Assembly (NCBI RefSeq): GCF_004028635.1
Contig: NZ_RQJW01000009.1
Coordinates: 352,180 to 416,179, forward strand
Length of the DNA: 64,000 nucleotides
Source of the DNA: Streptomyces cyaneus
GTDB lineage: Bacteria; Actinomycetota; Actinomycetes; Streptomycetales; Streptomycetaceae
Direction of reading: 5' to 3'
Position 1 is the first letter of the stretch. Each line of letters starts with the position of its first letter. Positions 57,362-64,000 of this stretch are shown here, one piece after another. The translations under genes and the position numbers were made by a program. The notes under the pieces were generated by a model. The model had not been told where the DNA came from. It saw nothing but the letters and a program-made list of their open reading frames with translations, and did not search any database.

Positions 57362-60031
57362 TTAGGCCGGGCGCAGCCACACCGTCGCCAGTGGCGGCAA
57401 CGTCAGCCGGATGCTGGCCGGGCGGCCGTGCCACGGCTGGGCTTCCGGCTTGAGCGGGTCGGGGTTGGTGACGTCGCTGCCGCCGTACTTCGCCGCGTCG
57501 GTGTTCAGCGACTCGTGCCAGGCCGGGACGTCGTCCGGGACCCCGAGGCGGTAGTCGTGCCGGACCACCGGCGACATGTTCGACACCGCCAGCAGCGGAG
57601 CCCCCTCGGCGTCGTAGCGCAAGAACGCGAAGACGTTGTCGTCGGCCGCGTCCCCGACCACCCACTGGAACCCGGACGGATCGGTGTCCCGCTGCCAGAG
57701 GGCCGGAGTGTGGCGGTAGACCGTGTTCAGGTCGCGGACCAGGTCCCGCACCCCCCGGTGATCGGGCTCCGCCCCGTACGCCGGGTCCAGCAGCCACCAG
57801 TCCGGGCCGTGCGCCTCCGACCACTCCGCGCCCTGCGCGAACTCCTGCCCCATGAAGAGCAGTTGCTTGCCCGGGTGGGCCCACATGAAGCCCAGGTACG
57901 CGCGGTGGTTGGCCCGCTGCTGCCACCAGTCGCCCGGCATCTTCGACACCAGGGACCGCTTGCCGTGTACCACCTCGTCGTGGGAGATGGGCAGGACGTA
58001 GTTCTCGCTGTAGGCGTACACCATCGAGAACGTCATCTCGTTGTGGTGGTACTTGCGATGCACCGGCTCCTTGGCGATGTACTCCAGCGAGTCGTGCATC
58101 CAGCCCATGTTCCACTTCAGCCCGAAGCCGAGGCCCCCGAAGCCGCCCGGGCCGGCCACGTGCGTCGGGCGTGTCACACCGTCCCAGGCCGTGGACTCCT
58201 CCGCGATCGTCACGACGCCGGGCACCCGCCGGTACACGGTCGCGTTCATCTCCTGGAGGAACGCCACCGCGTCCAGGTTCTCCCGGCCCCCGTGCTCGTT
58301 CGGGACCCACTGGCCCGGCTCGCGCGAGTAGTCCAGGTAGAGCATGGAGGCGACGGCGTCCACGCGCAGGCCGTCGATGTGGAACTCCTCGCACCAGTAA
58401 ATGGCGTTGGCGACGAGGAAGTTGCGCACCTCACGGCGACCGAAGTCGAACTCCAGGGTGCCCCAGTCGGGGTGGGCGGAGCGCAGCGGGTCCTCGTGCT
58501 CGTAGAGCGGGCGGCCGTCGAACTCGGCCAGCGCCCAGTCGTCGCGCGGGAAGTGCGCCGGCACCCAGTCCATCAGCACGCCGATCCCGGCCTGGTGCAG
58601 GGCGTCGACCAGGTACTTGAAGTCGTCGGGGGTGCCGAGGCGGGCCGTGGGTGCGTAGAGCCCGGTGACCTGGTAGCCCCAGGAGCCGCCGAAGGGGTGC
58701 TCGGCGACCGGCATCAGCTCGACGTGGGTGAAGCCGAGGTCCTTGACGTACGCGGGGAGCTGCTCGGCGAGTTGCCGGTACGTCAGCCCCGGGCGCCAGG
58801 ACGCCAGGTGGACCTCGTAGACCGAGAACGGCGCCTCGTGCGTCGGGACCTCCCCGCGCCGCGCCAGCCAATCCGCGTCACCCCACTCGTGCTGCGAGGC
58901 GTGCACGATGGACGACGTGTTGGGCGGGGCCTCCGTACGGCGGGCCAGTGGGTCGGCGCGCAGCGTCTTCGAGCCGTCGGGCCGGGTGATCTCGAACTTG
59001 TACAGCTCGCCCTCGCCGATGCCGGGCACGAACAGCTCCCAGACGCCGGTGCCGCCGAGCGAGCGCATCGGATACCCCGTGCCGTCCCAGAAGTTGAAGG
59101 TGCCGGCCACGGACACGCCCCGCGCGTTGGGCGCCCACACCGTGAACCGGGTGCCGGTCACGCCCTGGTGCGTCATCGGCTCGGCGCCGAGCGCCCGCCA
59201 CAGCTCCTCGTGCCGTCCCTCACCGATCAGATGCAGATCGAGCTCGCCCAGCGCGGGCAGGAAACGGTACGCGTCCTCGGTCTCCTGGACCGAACCCTCG
59301 TACGCGACGAGGAGTTGGTAGTCCTCCGGTACCTCTCGCAGGGGCAGCAGCCCCGAGAAGAACCCCTCCGCGTCGTCGTGCAGCTCGGCCCGCAGACTCC
59401 CCGCGACGACGGTGACCGACAGGGCGTACGGCCTGAAGGCCCGGAAGGCGACCCCGCCGGGCACCGGGTGCGCGCCGAGCACGGAGTGCGGGTCGTGGTG
59501 GGTGCCGCTGAGGAGGCGGTCGCGGTCGACGGCGTCGAGGGCCGGCGAGACGGCGACCTCCACCGGTGCCGGGGCTTCGACGGGCCCAGCCGGCTTCGGG
59601 ATCGCTTTCTGCGCCGGGATCTTCTTCTGCGCGGCCTTCTGCGCGGGGATCTTCTTGGCGGCGGCCTTCTTCGGGGCCGTGCTCTTCGACGTGGCCGTGC
59701 TCTTCGCGGCCGTCTTCTTGGCTGCGGCCTTCTTGGCCACGGCCTTCTTCGCGCCGGTTTTCTCGGCGGCAGCCGCCTTCTTCGCCGGGGCCTTCTTCGC
59801 GGCCGTCTTCTTGGCGGGCGCTTTCTTCGCAGCCGCCTTCTTCGCCGCGCCGGCCTTCGTCGTCCCCTTCTTCACGGCCTCCGCGGCCTTCTCGGCGGCC
59901 TTCGCCGTCTTCGCTGTCGCCTTCTTCGCGACGCTCGTCTTCTCGGCCTTCTCCTCGGTCTTCACCTCAGTCGGCTTCTCGGCCGTCTGCTGCGGATCCG
60001 AATCGCTGGAGGGAGTGGTGCGGGGGGTCAC
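57362..60031 (-). CDS. glgB: 1,4-alpha-glucan branching enzyme with histone-H1-like N-terminal tail
   Basis: An 889-residue GH13 branching enzyme that makes alpha-1,6 branches in the GlgE-pathway glucan. The core begins at about residue 150 (LLSGTHHDPHSVLGAHPVPG), with a CBM48, then the barrel: catalytic Asp in DGLRVDAVASMLYLDY, Glu in IAEESTAW, and PISHDEVVHGKRSL. Residues about 20-145 are a low-complexity Lys/Ala/Pro/Thr tail (AAKKAPAKKTAAKKAPAKK and similar units) resembling histone H1 and HupS. GTG 60031 has GAGGAGG and overlaps the maltokinase stop (GTGA). It is last of glgE-treS-mak-glgB. Confidence 0.95.
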   Translation of the reverse strand: MTPRTTPSSDSDPQQTAEKPTEVKTEEKAEKTSVAKKATAKTAKAAEKAAEAVKKGTTKAGAAKKAAAKKAPAKKTAAKKAPAKKAAAAEKTGAKKAVAKKAAAKKTAAKSTATSKSTAPKKAAAKKIPAQKAAQKKIPAQKAIPKPAGPVEAPAPVEVAVSPALDAVDRDRLLSGTHHDPHSVLGAHPVPGGVAFRAFRPYALSVTVVAGSLRAELHDDAEGFFSGLLPLREVPEDYQLLVAYEGSVQETEDAYRFLPALGELDLHLIGEGRHEELWRALGAEPMTHQGVTGTRFTVWAPNARGVSVAGTFNFWDGTGYPMRSLGGTGVWELFVPGIGEGELYKFEITRPDGSKTLRADPLARRTEAPPNTSSIVHASQHEWGDADWLARRGEVPTHEAPFSVYEVHLASWRPGLTYRQLAEQLPAYVKDLGFTHVELMPVAEHPFGGSWGYQVTGLYAPTARLGTPDDFKYLVDALHQAGIGVLMDWVPAHFPRDDWALAEFDGRPLYEHEDPLRSAHPDWGTLEFDFGRREVRNFLVANAIYWCEEFHIDGLRVDAVASMLYLDYSREPGQWVPNEHGGRENLDAVAFLQEMNATVYRRVPGVVTIAEESTAWDGVTRPTHVAGPGGFGGLGFGLKWNMGWMHDSLEYIAKEPVHRKYHHNEMTFSMVYAYSENYVLPISHDEVVHGKRSLVSKMPGDWWQQRANHRAYLGFMWAHPGKQLLFMGQEFAQGAEWSEAHGPDWWLLDPAYGAEPDHRGVRDLVRDLNTVYRHTPALWQRDTDPSGFQWVVGDAADDNVFAFLRYDAEGAPLLAVSNMSPVVRHDYRLGVPDDVPAWHESLNTDAAKYGGSDVTNPDPLKPEAQPWHGRPASIRLTLPPLATVWLRPA

Positions 60032-61524
60032 GGGCGGGGCCTCCTCGGCGAGGGTGGGGATGTGGGTGCGGGGGTGGACGGGGGCAGGGACAGCGGAGAC
60101 GGGGGCGGGGACTGGGATTGGGATTGGGACTGGGGGCCGGTGTCCGCGGCGAGGCGGCGTACGGCGGACAGCGGTACCGGGAGCCAGTCGGGACGGTGAC
60201 GGGCCTCGTAGACGACCTCGTAGATCGCCTTGTCGGTCTCGTACGCGCGCAGCAGCACCGGATCGGTCCGTGGATCGGCGCCGCTGACCTGCGCGTACCC
60301 GGAGCAGTACGCGGCCCGGCAGGTGTCGGCCCAGCCGGGTACCGCAGGGTCGGCCGAGTGGGCGGCGTAGTCGAAGGAGCGCAGCATCCCCGCGACATCC
60401 CGCACCGGCGGCTGTGGCATCCGCCGTTCGGCCAGCGGCTTCGACGGCTCGCCCTCGAAGTCGATCAGCCACCACTGTCCGGCGGGCGAGCGCAGGCACT
60501 GCCCGAGGTGCAGGTCGCCGTGGATGCGCTGGGCGGTCCAGGTGCAGCCCTCGGCGGCCAGGTCGGCCAGCGCCTCGAAGGCGGAGCGCAGGCCGGGCGC
60601 GTACGGCCGTAGCGCGGGCACCGCCTGCGCGGCCGCGTCCAGCCGCTCGACCATGCCGTCGACCAGCTGCGGCACCTGTGCGTGCCCCAGAGTCACGGTC
60701 GGCAGTGTGCGGGCCAGCGCCATGTGCACCTCGGCGGTCGCGCGCCCGAGCGCCCGTGCCGCCACGGCGAAGTCCTCACCCTTGGCCAGTTCGCGCAGGG
60801 CCAGCTCCCAGCCGTCCGCCGCGCCCTGCACGAAGGGCTGGAGCACACCGAGGACGTAACCCTCGCCGGACAGCTCCGCCCGGATCCACGCGGTCGGCGC
60901 GGGCACCCGGTCGCAGCTCTCGCGGGCCAGCGCCAGCGGTAGCTCCAGGTCGGGATTGACGCCGGGCACGATGCGGCGCAACAGCTTCAGGATGAACGTA
61001 TCGCCGTAGACGACCGACGAGTTCGACTGTTCGGAGGTGACCAGGCGCGGCACCAGGCCGGACCGGATCTCCTGGCTTTCGTCCCGCTCGAAACGCAGCG
61101 CGCCGATCCGGGCCCCGGTGCGCAGCGCCTCCAGGAGCAGCTCGGTGGGGCGCGGGTCGTACAGGGCGTCGTACACCGTGCGTCCGGCGAGCGGGCCCTC
61201 GGCCACGTGTCCGATCAGCGCGGGCGCGAGCCGCGGCGGCAGCGCCTCGCGCTCGCCTATGACGAGTTGGTAGCAGTCCGAGGGTTGCTCGGGGGCGCCC
61301 GTCAGGGGCGCGAGTGGCTGATGGGCGCGTACCAGCAGGTGGTACAGGCCCAGCTTGCCGCCGGGCGGTAGCAGCTCGGTGGCCGCCACCAGCGAGAACC
61401 CGGTGACCGGGCGCCCCTTGCCCGCGAACCAGCGCTGCCGTGGCAGCCACTCCCGTAGGAGCGGGTCCAGCGATGCAAGGAGGCCGGGAGGGGTCGTAAG
61501 GGTGCGGGTGACGGCTTTCGACAT
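60028..61524 (-). CDS. mak: maltokinase (Pep2/Mak)
   Basis: A 498-residue kinase making maltose 1-phosphate, the GlgE donor. Signatures are the N-terminal LREWLPRQRWFAGKGR, the phosphotransferase-like catalytic loop QRIHGDLHLGQCL and the metal-binding LIDFEGEPSKP. The C-terminus is unusual: after the conserved PLSAVRRLAADTG it ends in a low-complexity Gln/Ser/Pro tail of about 40 residues (QSQSQSQS, then Pro-rich), encoded by ACTGGGATTGGG-like repeats. ATG 61524 is used. It follows treS and overlaps glgB. Confidence 0.95.
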   Translation of the reverse strand: MSKAVTRTLTTPPGLLASLDPLLREWLPRQRWFAGKGRPVTGFSLVAATELLPPGGKLGLYHLLVRAHQPLAPLTGAPEQPSDCYQLVIGEREALPPRLAPALIGHVAEGPLAGRTVYDALYDPRPTELLLEALRTGARIGALRFERDESQEIRSGLVPRLVTSEQSNSSVVYGDTFILKLLRRIVPGVNPDLELPLALARESCDRVPAPTAWIRAELSGEGYVLGVLQPFVQGAADGWELALRELAKGEDFAVAARALGRATAEVHMALARTLPTVTLGHAQVPQLVDGMVERLDAAAQAVPALRPYAPGLRSAFEALADLAAEGCTWTAQRIHGDLHLGQCLRSPAGQWWLIDFEGEPSKPLAERRMPQPPVRDVAGMLRSFDYAAHSADPAVPGWADTCRAAYCSGYAQVSGADPRTDPVLLRAYETDKAIYEVVYEARHRPDWLPVPLSAVRRLAADTGPQSQSQSQSPPPSPLSLPPSTPAPTSPPSPRRPRP

Positions 61525-61608
61525 GGCGTCACGTCCTTTCCCCGGGCCGGTCGGGGTGTTACTGATGCGTGCCCCGGGCGGGGCGGGAGAAACCGCCCCG
61601 CCGGGCTG

Positions 61609-63309
61609 TCAGGCGGCGTCCTTGCGGAGCCGGAACCAGTAGAAGCCGTGGCCGCCGAGGGTCAGCAAGTACGGCAGCTCACCGATGGCCGGGAATCGCA
61701 CCCCGCCGAACAGCTCGACCGGATGCCGCCCGTTGAACCTCCGCAGATCCAGCTCCGTCGGCTGCGCGAACCGCGAGAAGTTGTTCACGCACAGGACGAG
61801 ATCGTCCTCGTATTCGCGCAGGAAGGCGATCACGGCCGGATTCGACGACTGGAGTTCCGTGTAGGAGCCCAGTCCGAAGGCCGGATTCTGCTTGCGGATC
61901 TCGATCATCCGGCGGGTCCAGTGCAGGAGAGAGGACGGCGAGGACATGGACGCCTCGACATTCGTCACCTGGTAGCCGTAGACCGGGTCCATGATCGTGG
62001 GCAGGAACAGCCGTCCCGGGTCGCTCGACGAGAAACCCGCGTTGCGGTCCGGCGTCCACTGCATGGGCGTGCGTACGGCGTCGCGGTCGCCGAGCCAGAT
62101 GTTGTCGCCCATGCCGATCTCGTCGCCGTAATAGAGGATCGGCGAGCCGGGGAGCGACAGCAGCAGGGCGGTGAACAGCTCGATCTGGTTGCGGTCGTTG
62201 TCCAGCAGGGGAGCCAGCCTGCGTCGGATGCCGATGTTGGCGCGCATACGCGGATCCTTGGCGTACTCCGCGTACATGTAGTCGCGCTCTTCGTCGGTGA
62301 CCATTTCGAGGGTCAGCTCGTCGTGGTTGCGCAGGAAGATGCCCCACTGGCAGCCGGAGGGGATGGCCGGCGTCTTGGCGAGGATTTCCGAGACCGGGTA
62401 GCGGGATTCCCGCCGTACGGCCATGAAGATGCGCGGCATCACCGGGAAGTGGAACGCCATGTGGCATTCGTCGCCACCGCTTGGGAAGTCGCCGAAATAG
62501 TCGACGACGTCTTCCGGCCACTGGTTCGCTTCCGCCAGCAGCACCGTGTCCGGGTACTGGGCGTCGATCTCCTTCCGTACCCGCCTGAGGAAGGCGTGGG
62601 TCGCGGGAAGGTTCTCGCAGTTCGTGCCCTCCTGGGCATAGAGATACGGCACCGCGTCCAGCCGGAACCCGTCGATTCCCAGGTCCAGCCAGAACTTCAG
62701 CGCCGAGAGGATCTCCTCCTGCACGGCCGGGTTCTCGTAGTTCAGGTCCGGCTGGTGGGAGAAGAAGCGGTGGAAGAAGTACTGCTTGCGGACCGGGTCG
62801 AAGGTCCAGTTGGAGGCCTCTGTGTCGACGAAGATGATGCGGGCGTCGGCGTACTGCTTGTCGTCGTCGGCCCACATGTAGTAGTCGCCGTAGGGGCCGT
62901 CGGGGTCTTTCCTCGACTCCTGGAACCACGGGTGCTGGTCGCTGGTGTGGTTCATGACGAAGTCGATGATGACCCGCATACCGCGCTGGTGGGCGGAGTC
63001 CACGAAATCCACGAAGTCGGCGAGGTCACCGAATTCGGGCAGCACGGACGTGTAGTCGGAGACGTCGTAGCCGCCGTCCCTGAGCGGTGACTTGAAGAAG
63101 GGCGGCAGCCACAGGCAGTCGACGCCGAGCCATTGCAGGTAGTCGAGTTTGGCGGTCAGGCCTTTGAGGTCGCCGACGCCGTCGCCGTTGCTGTCCTGGA
63201 AGGAGCGGACCAGGACCTCGTAGAAGACGGCGCGCTTGAACCAATCCGGGTCACGATCCTTGGCAGGAGTGTCCTCGAAGGTGTCCTGAACGGGCTCGTT
63301 GACGATCAT
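61609..63309 (-). CDS. treS: trehalose synthase (maltose-trehalose isomerase)
   Basis: A 566-residue GH13 TreS that interconverts trehalose and maltose. Motifs: VFYEVLVRSFQDSNGDGVGD at the N-terminus, DFVMNHTSDQHPWF, catalytic Asp in GIDGFRLDAVPYLYAQEG, Glu in VLLAEANQWPEDV and FLRNHDELTLEM. The C-terminal beta domain ends LTLGGHGFYWFRLRK. ATG 63309 overlaps the glgE stop (ATGA). With mak it feeds trehalose into glucan. The frame continues upstream inside glgE but that part is a shadow. Confidence 0.96.
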   Translation of the reverse strand: MIVNEPVQDTFEDTPAKDRDPDWFKRAVFYEVLVRSFQDSNGDGVGDLKGLTAKLDYLQWLGVDCLWLPPFFKSPLRDGGYDVSDYTSVLPEFGDLADFVDFVDSAHQRGMRVIIDFVMNHTSDQHPWFQESRKDPDGPYGDYYMWADDDKQYADARIIFVDTEASNWTFDPVRKQYFFHRFFSHQPDLNYENPAVQEEILSALKFWLDLGIDGFRLDAVPYLYAQEGTNCENLPATHAFLRRVRKEIDAQYPDTVLLAEANQWPEDVVDYFGDFPSGGDECHMAFHFPVMPRIFMAVRRESRYPVSEILAKTPAIPSGCQWGIFLRNHDELTLEMVTDEERDYMYAEYAKDPRMRANIGIRRRLAPLLDNDRNQIELFTALLLSLPGSPILYYGDEIGMGDNIWLGDRDAVRTPMQWTPDRNAGFSSSDPGRLFLPTIMDPVYGYQVTNVEASMSSPSSLLHWTRRMIEIRKQNPAFGLGSYTELQSSNPAVIAFLREYEDDLVLCVNNFSRFAQPTELDLRRFNGRHPVELFGGVRFPAIGELPYLLTLGGHGFYWFRLRKDAA

Positions 63310-64000
63310 TTTGTGGGTGACCCTCCGATCTGCGGGGTGGACGGTCGCAGGACGGTGAGGATGTGCGCGGGACGAGTGCCCGGTTCGAGACGCACGTAGT
63401 TCGCCCTGCCCCAGTGATAGGTCTCGCCGGTGAGCTCGTCGCGCACCGGCACCGACTCGTGCCATTCCAGGCCGAGTTGCGGCATGTCCAACGAGACCGT
63501 GGCCTCCTGGGTGTGGTGAGGGTCGAGGTTGGCGACCACCAGAACCGTGTTCGAACCGCTTCGCTTCGAATACACGATCACCGCGTCCTTGTCCGCGTGA
63601 TGGAAGTGGAGGTCGCGCAACTGCCGCAGGGCCGGATTGGCCCGCCGGACGGCGTTGAGCTGGGTGATCAGGGGGGTGATGGTGCGGCCTTCGCGTTCGG
63701 CGGCGGCCCAGTCGCGGGGGCGTAGCTGGTACTTCTCCGAGTGGAGGTACTCCTCGCTGCCGTTGCGCAGGGGGGTGTTCTCGCACAGTTCGTAGCCGCT
63801 GTAGATGCCCCAGGTGGGGGAGAGGGTGGCGGCGAGGACGGCGCGCAGCTCGAAGGCGGGACGGCCGCCGTGTTGGAGGAATTCGTGCAGGATGTCGGGG
63901 GTGTTGGCGAAGAAGTTCGGCCGCATGTAGGTGGCCGCCTCGCCGGACAGTTCGGTCAGGTACTCGGTGAGTTCCTGCTTGGTGTTGCGCCAGGTGAAGT
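63306..64000 (-). CDS. glgE: GlgE alpha-1,4-glucan:maltose-1-phosphate maltosyltransferase, C-terminal part
   Basis: The last ~230 residues of GlgE, which extends glucan chains using maltose 1-phosphate; the gene continues beyond the window. Visible are TYMRPNFFANTPDIL, GIYSGYELCENTP, LRPRDWAAAEREGRTITPLI and the C-terminal beta domain ending RVLEPGT-like residues (LEPGTRPAHILTVLRP). It is the upstream gene of the leftward operon. Catalytic residues lie beyond the edge. Confidence 0.95.
   Translation of the reverse strand, partial: FTWRNTKQELTEYLTELSGEAATYMRPNFFANTPDILHEFLQHGGRPAFELRAVLAATLSPTWGIYSGYELCENTPLRNGSEEYLHSEKYQLRPRDWAAAEREGRTITPLITQLNAVRRANPALRQLRDLHFHHADKDAVIVYSKRSGSNTVLVVANLDPHHTQEATVSLDMPQLGLEWHESVPVRDELTGETYHWGRANYVRLEPGTRPAHILTVLRPSTPQIGGSPTK

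Noticed and set aside
57329..60199. 956-codon plus-strand frame opposite the branching enzyme
   Set aside because: Antisense shadow. Its Leu/Arg/Gly repeats simply mirror the Lys/Ala tail of GlgB.
61609..63786. TreS as a 725-residue protein starting at 63786
   Set aside because: The extra 159 residues overlap glgE out of frame and look non-coding; the ATG at 63309 is coupled to the glgE stop and starts at the conserved N-terminus.

Overview
The window is high-GC DNA with GTG and TTG starts, ATGA/GTGA stop-start overlaps, a type II polyketide (spore-pigment) operon, a GlgE glycogen/trehalose operon and a HelR-type helicase. Together these point to a Streptomyces chromosome, most likely the conserved core rather than an arm. 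Gene order outside the insertions below follows, as far as I recall, the SCO5398-SCO5443 order of S. coelicolor. No rRNA, tRNA, CRISPR array, transposase or integrase was seen.

Layout. 1-3 kb: acyl-CoA genes (methylmalonyl-CoA epimerase, thiolase, MeaB GTPase), then a 780-bp gene-free stretch with decayed repeats. 3.3-11 kb: an MFS exporter, a PepSY protein divergent from an OmpR-type two-component system with a repeat-rich shared control region, a MarR regulator, three tandem AIM24-family genes, a DUF3817 membrane protein and an MTH1187-type thiamine-binding protein. 11.5-21.4 kb: a whiE/sch/cur-like spore-pigment cluster (SchA/CurD protein, cupin, KS-alpha, CLF, ACP, two cyclases, FAD hydroxylase). 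It is enlarged with an amidohydrolase, a cytochrome P450 and an extra ABM protein, and appears inserted into a conserved gene order. 21.4-26 kb: a second MarR, a second DUF3817 protein, isobutyryl-CoA mutase large subunit, TetR and a thioredoxin-TPR co-chaperone. 26-31.2 kb: a DUF6230/DUF6114/Ser-Asp-rich secreted cassette, followed by a cluster of small related genes that resemble orphan immunity genes. 31.3-37.4 kb: glycolysis/acetate overflow (pyk, ackA, pta on the minus strand; pfkA divergent). 37.5-41.8 kb: an HTH regulator and a CUT1 sugar ABC transporter with a DasR-like operator.

41.8-45.4 kb holds the most unusual locus: a nucleoside-phosphorylase gene followed by an NB-ARC/TPR (STAND) gene in the +1 frame. 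The STAND frame has no usable start codon ahead of its conserved N-terminus, so this looks like one split or frameshifted NLR-like immune protein. A small membrane-protein gene is divergent from it. 45.4-54.8 kb: a CitA/DcuS-type two-component system, an ECF41 sigma factor with its oxidoreductase partner, a C4-dicarboxylate carrier, two small secreted/membrane proteins, and a MerR-thioredoxin pair. 54.9-64 kb: helR and the glgE-treS-mak-glgB operon; the branching enzyme has a long Lys/Ala-rich histone-H1-like N-terminal tail.

Intergenic regions are rich in stem-loops; many are convincing terminators or operator-like palindromes and are listed with positions. All family assignments rest on reading the sequence and on recalled family features; no database search was run.
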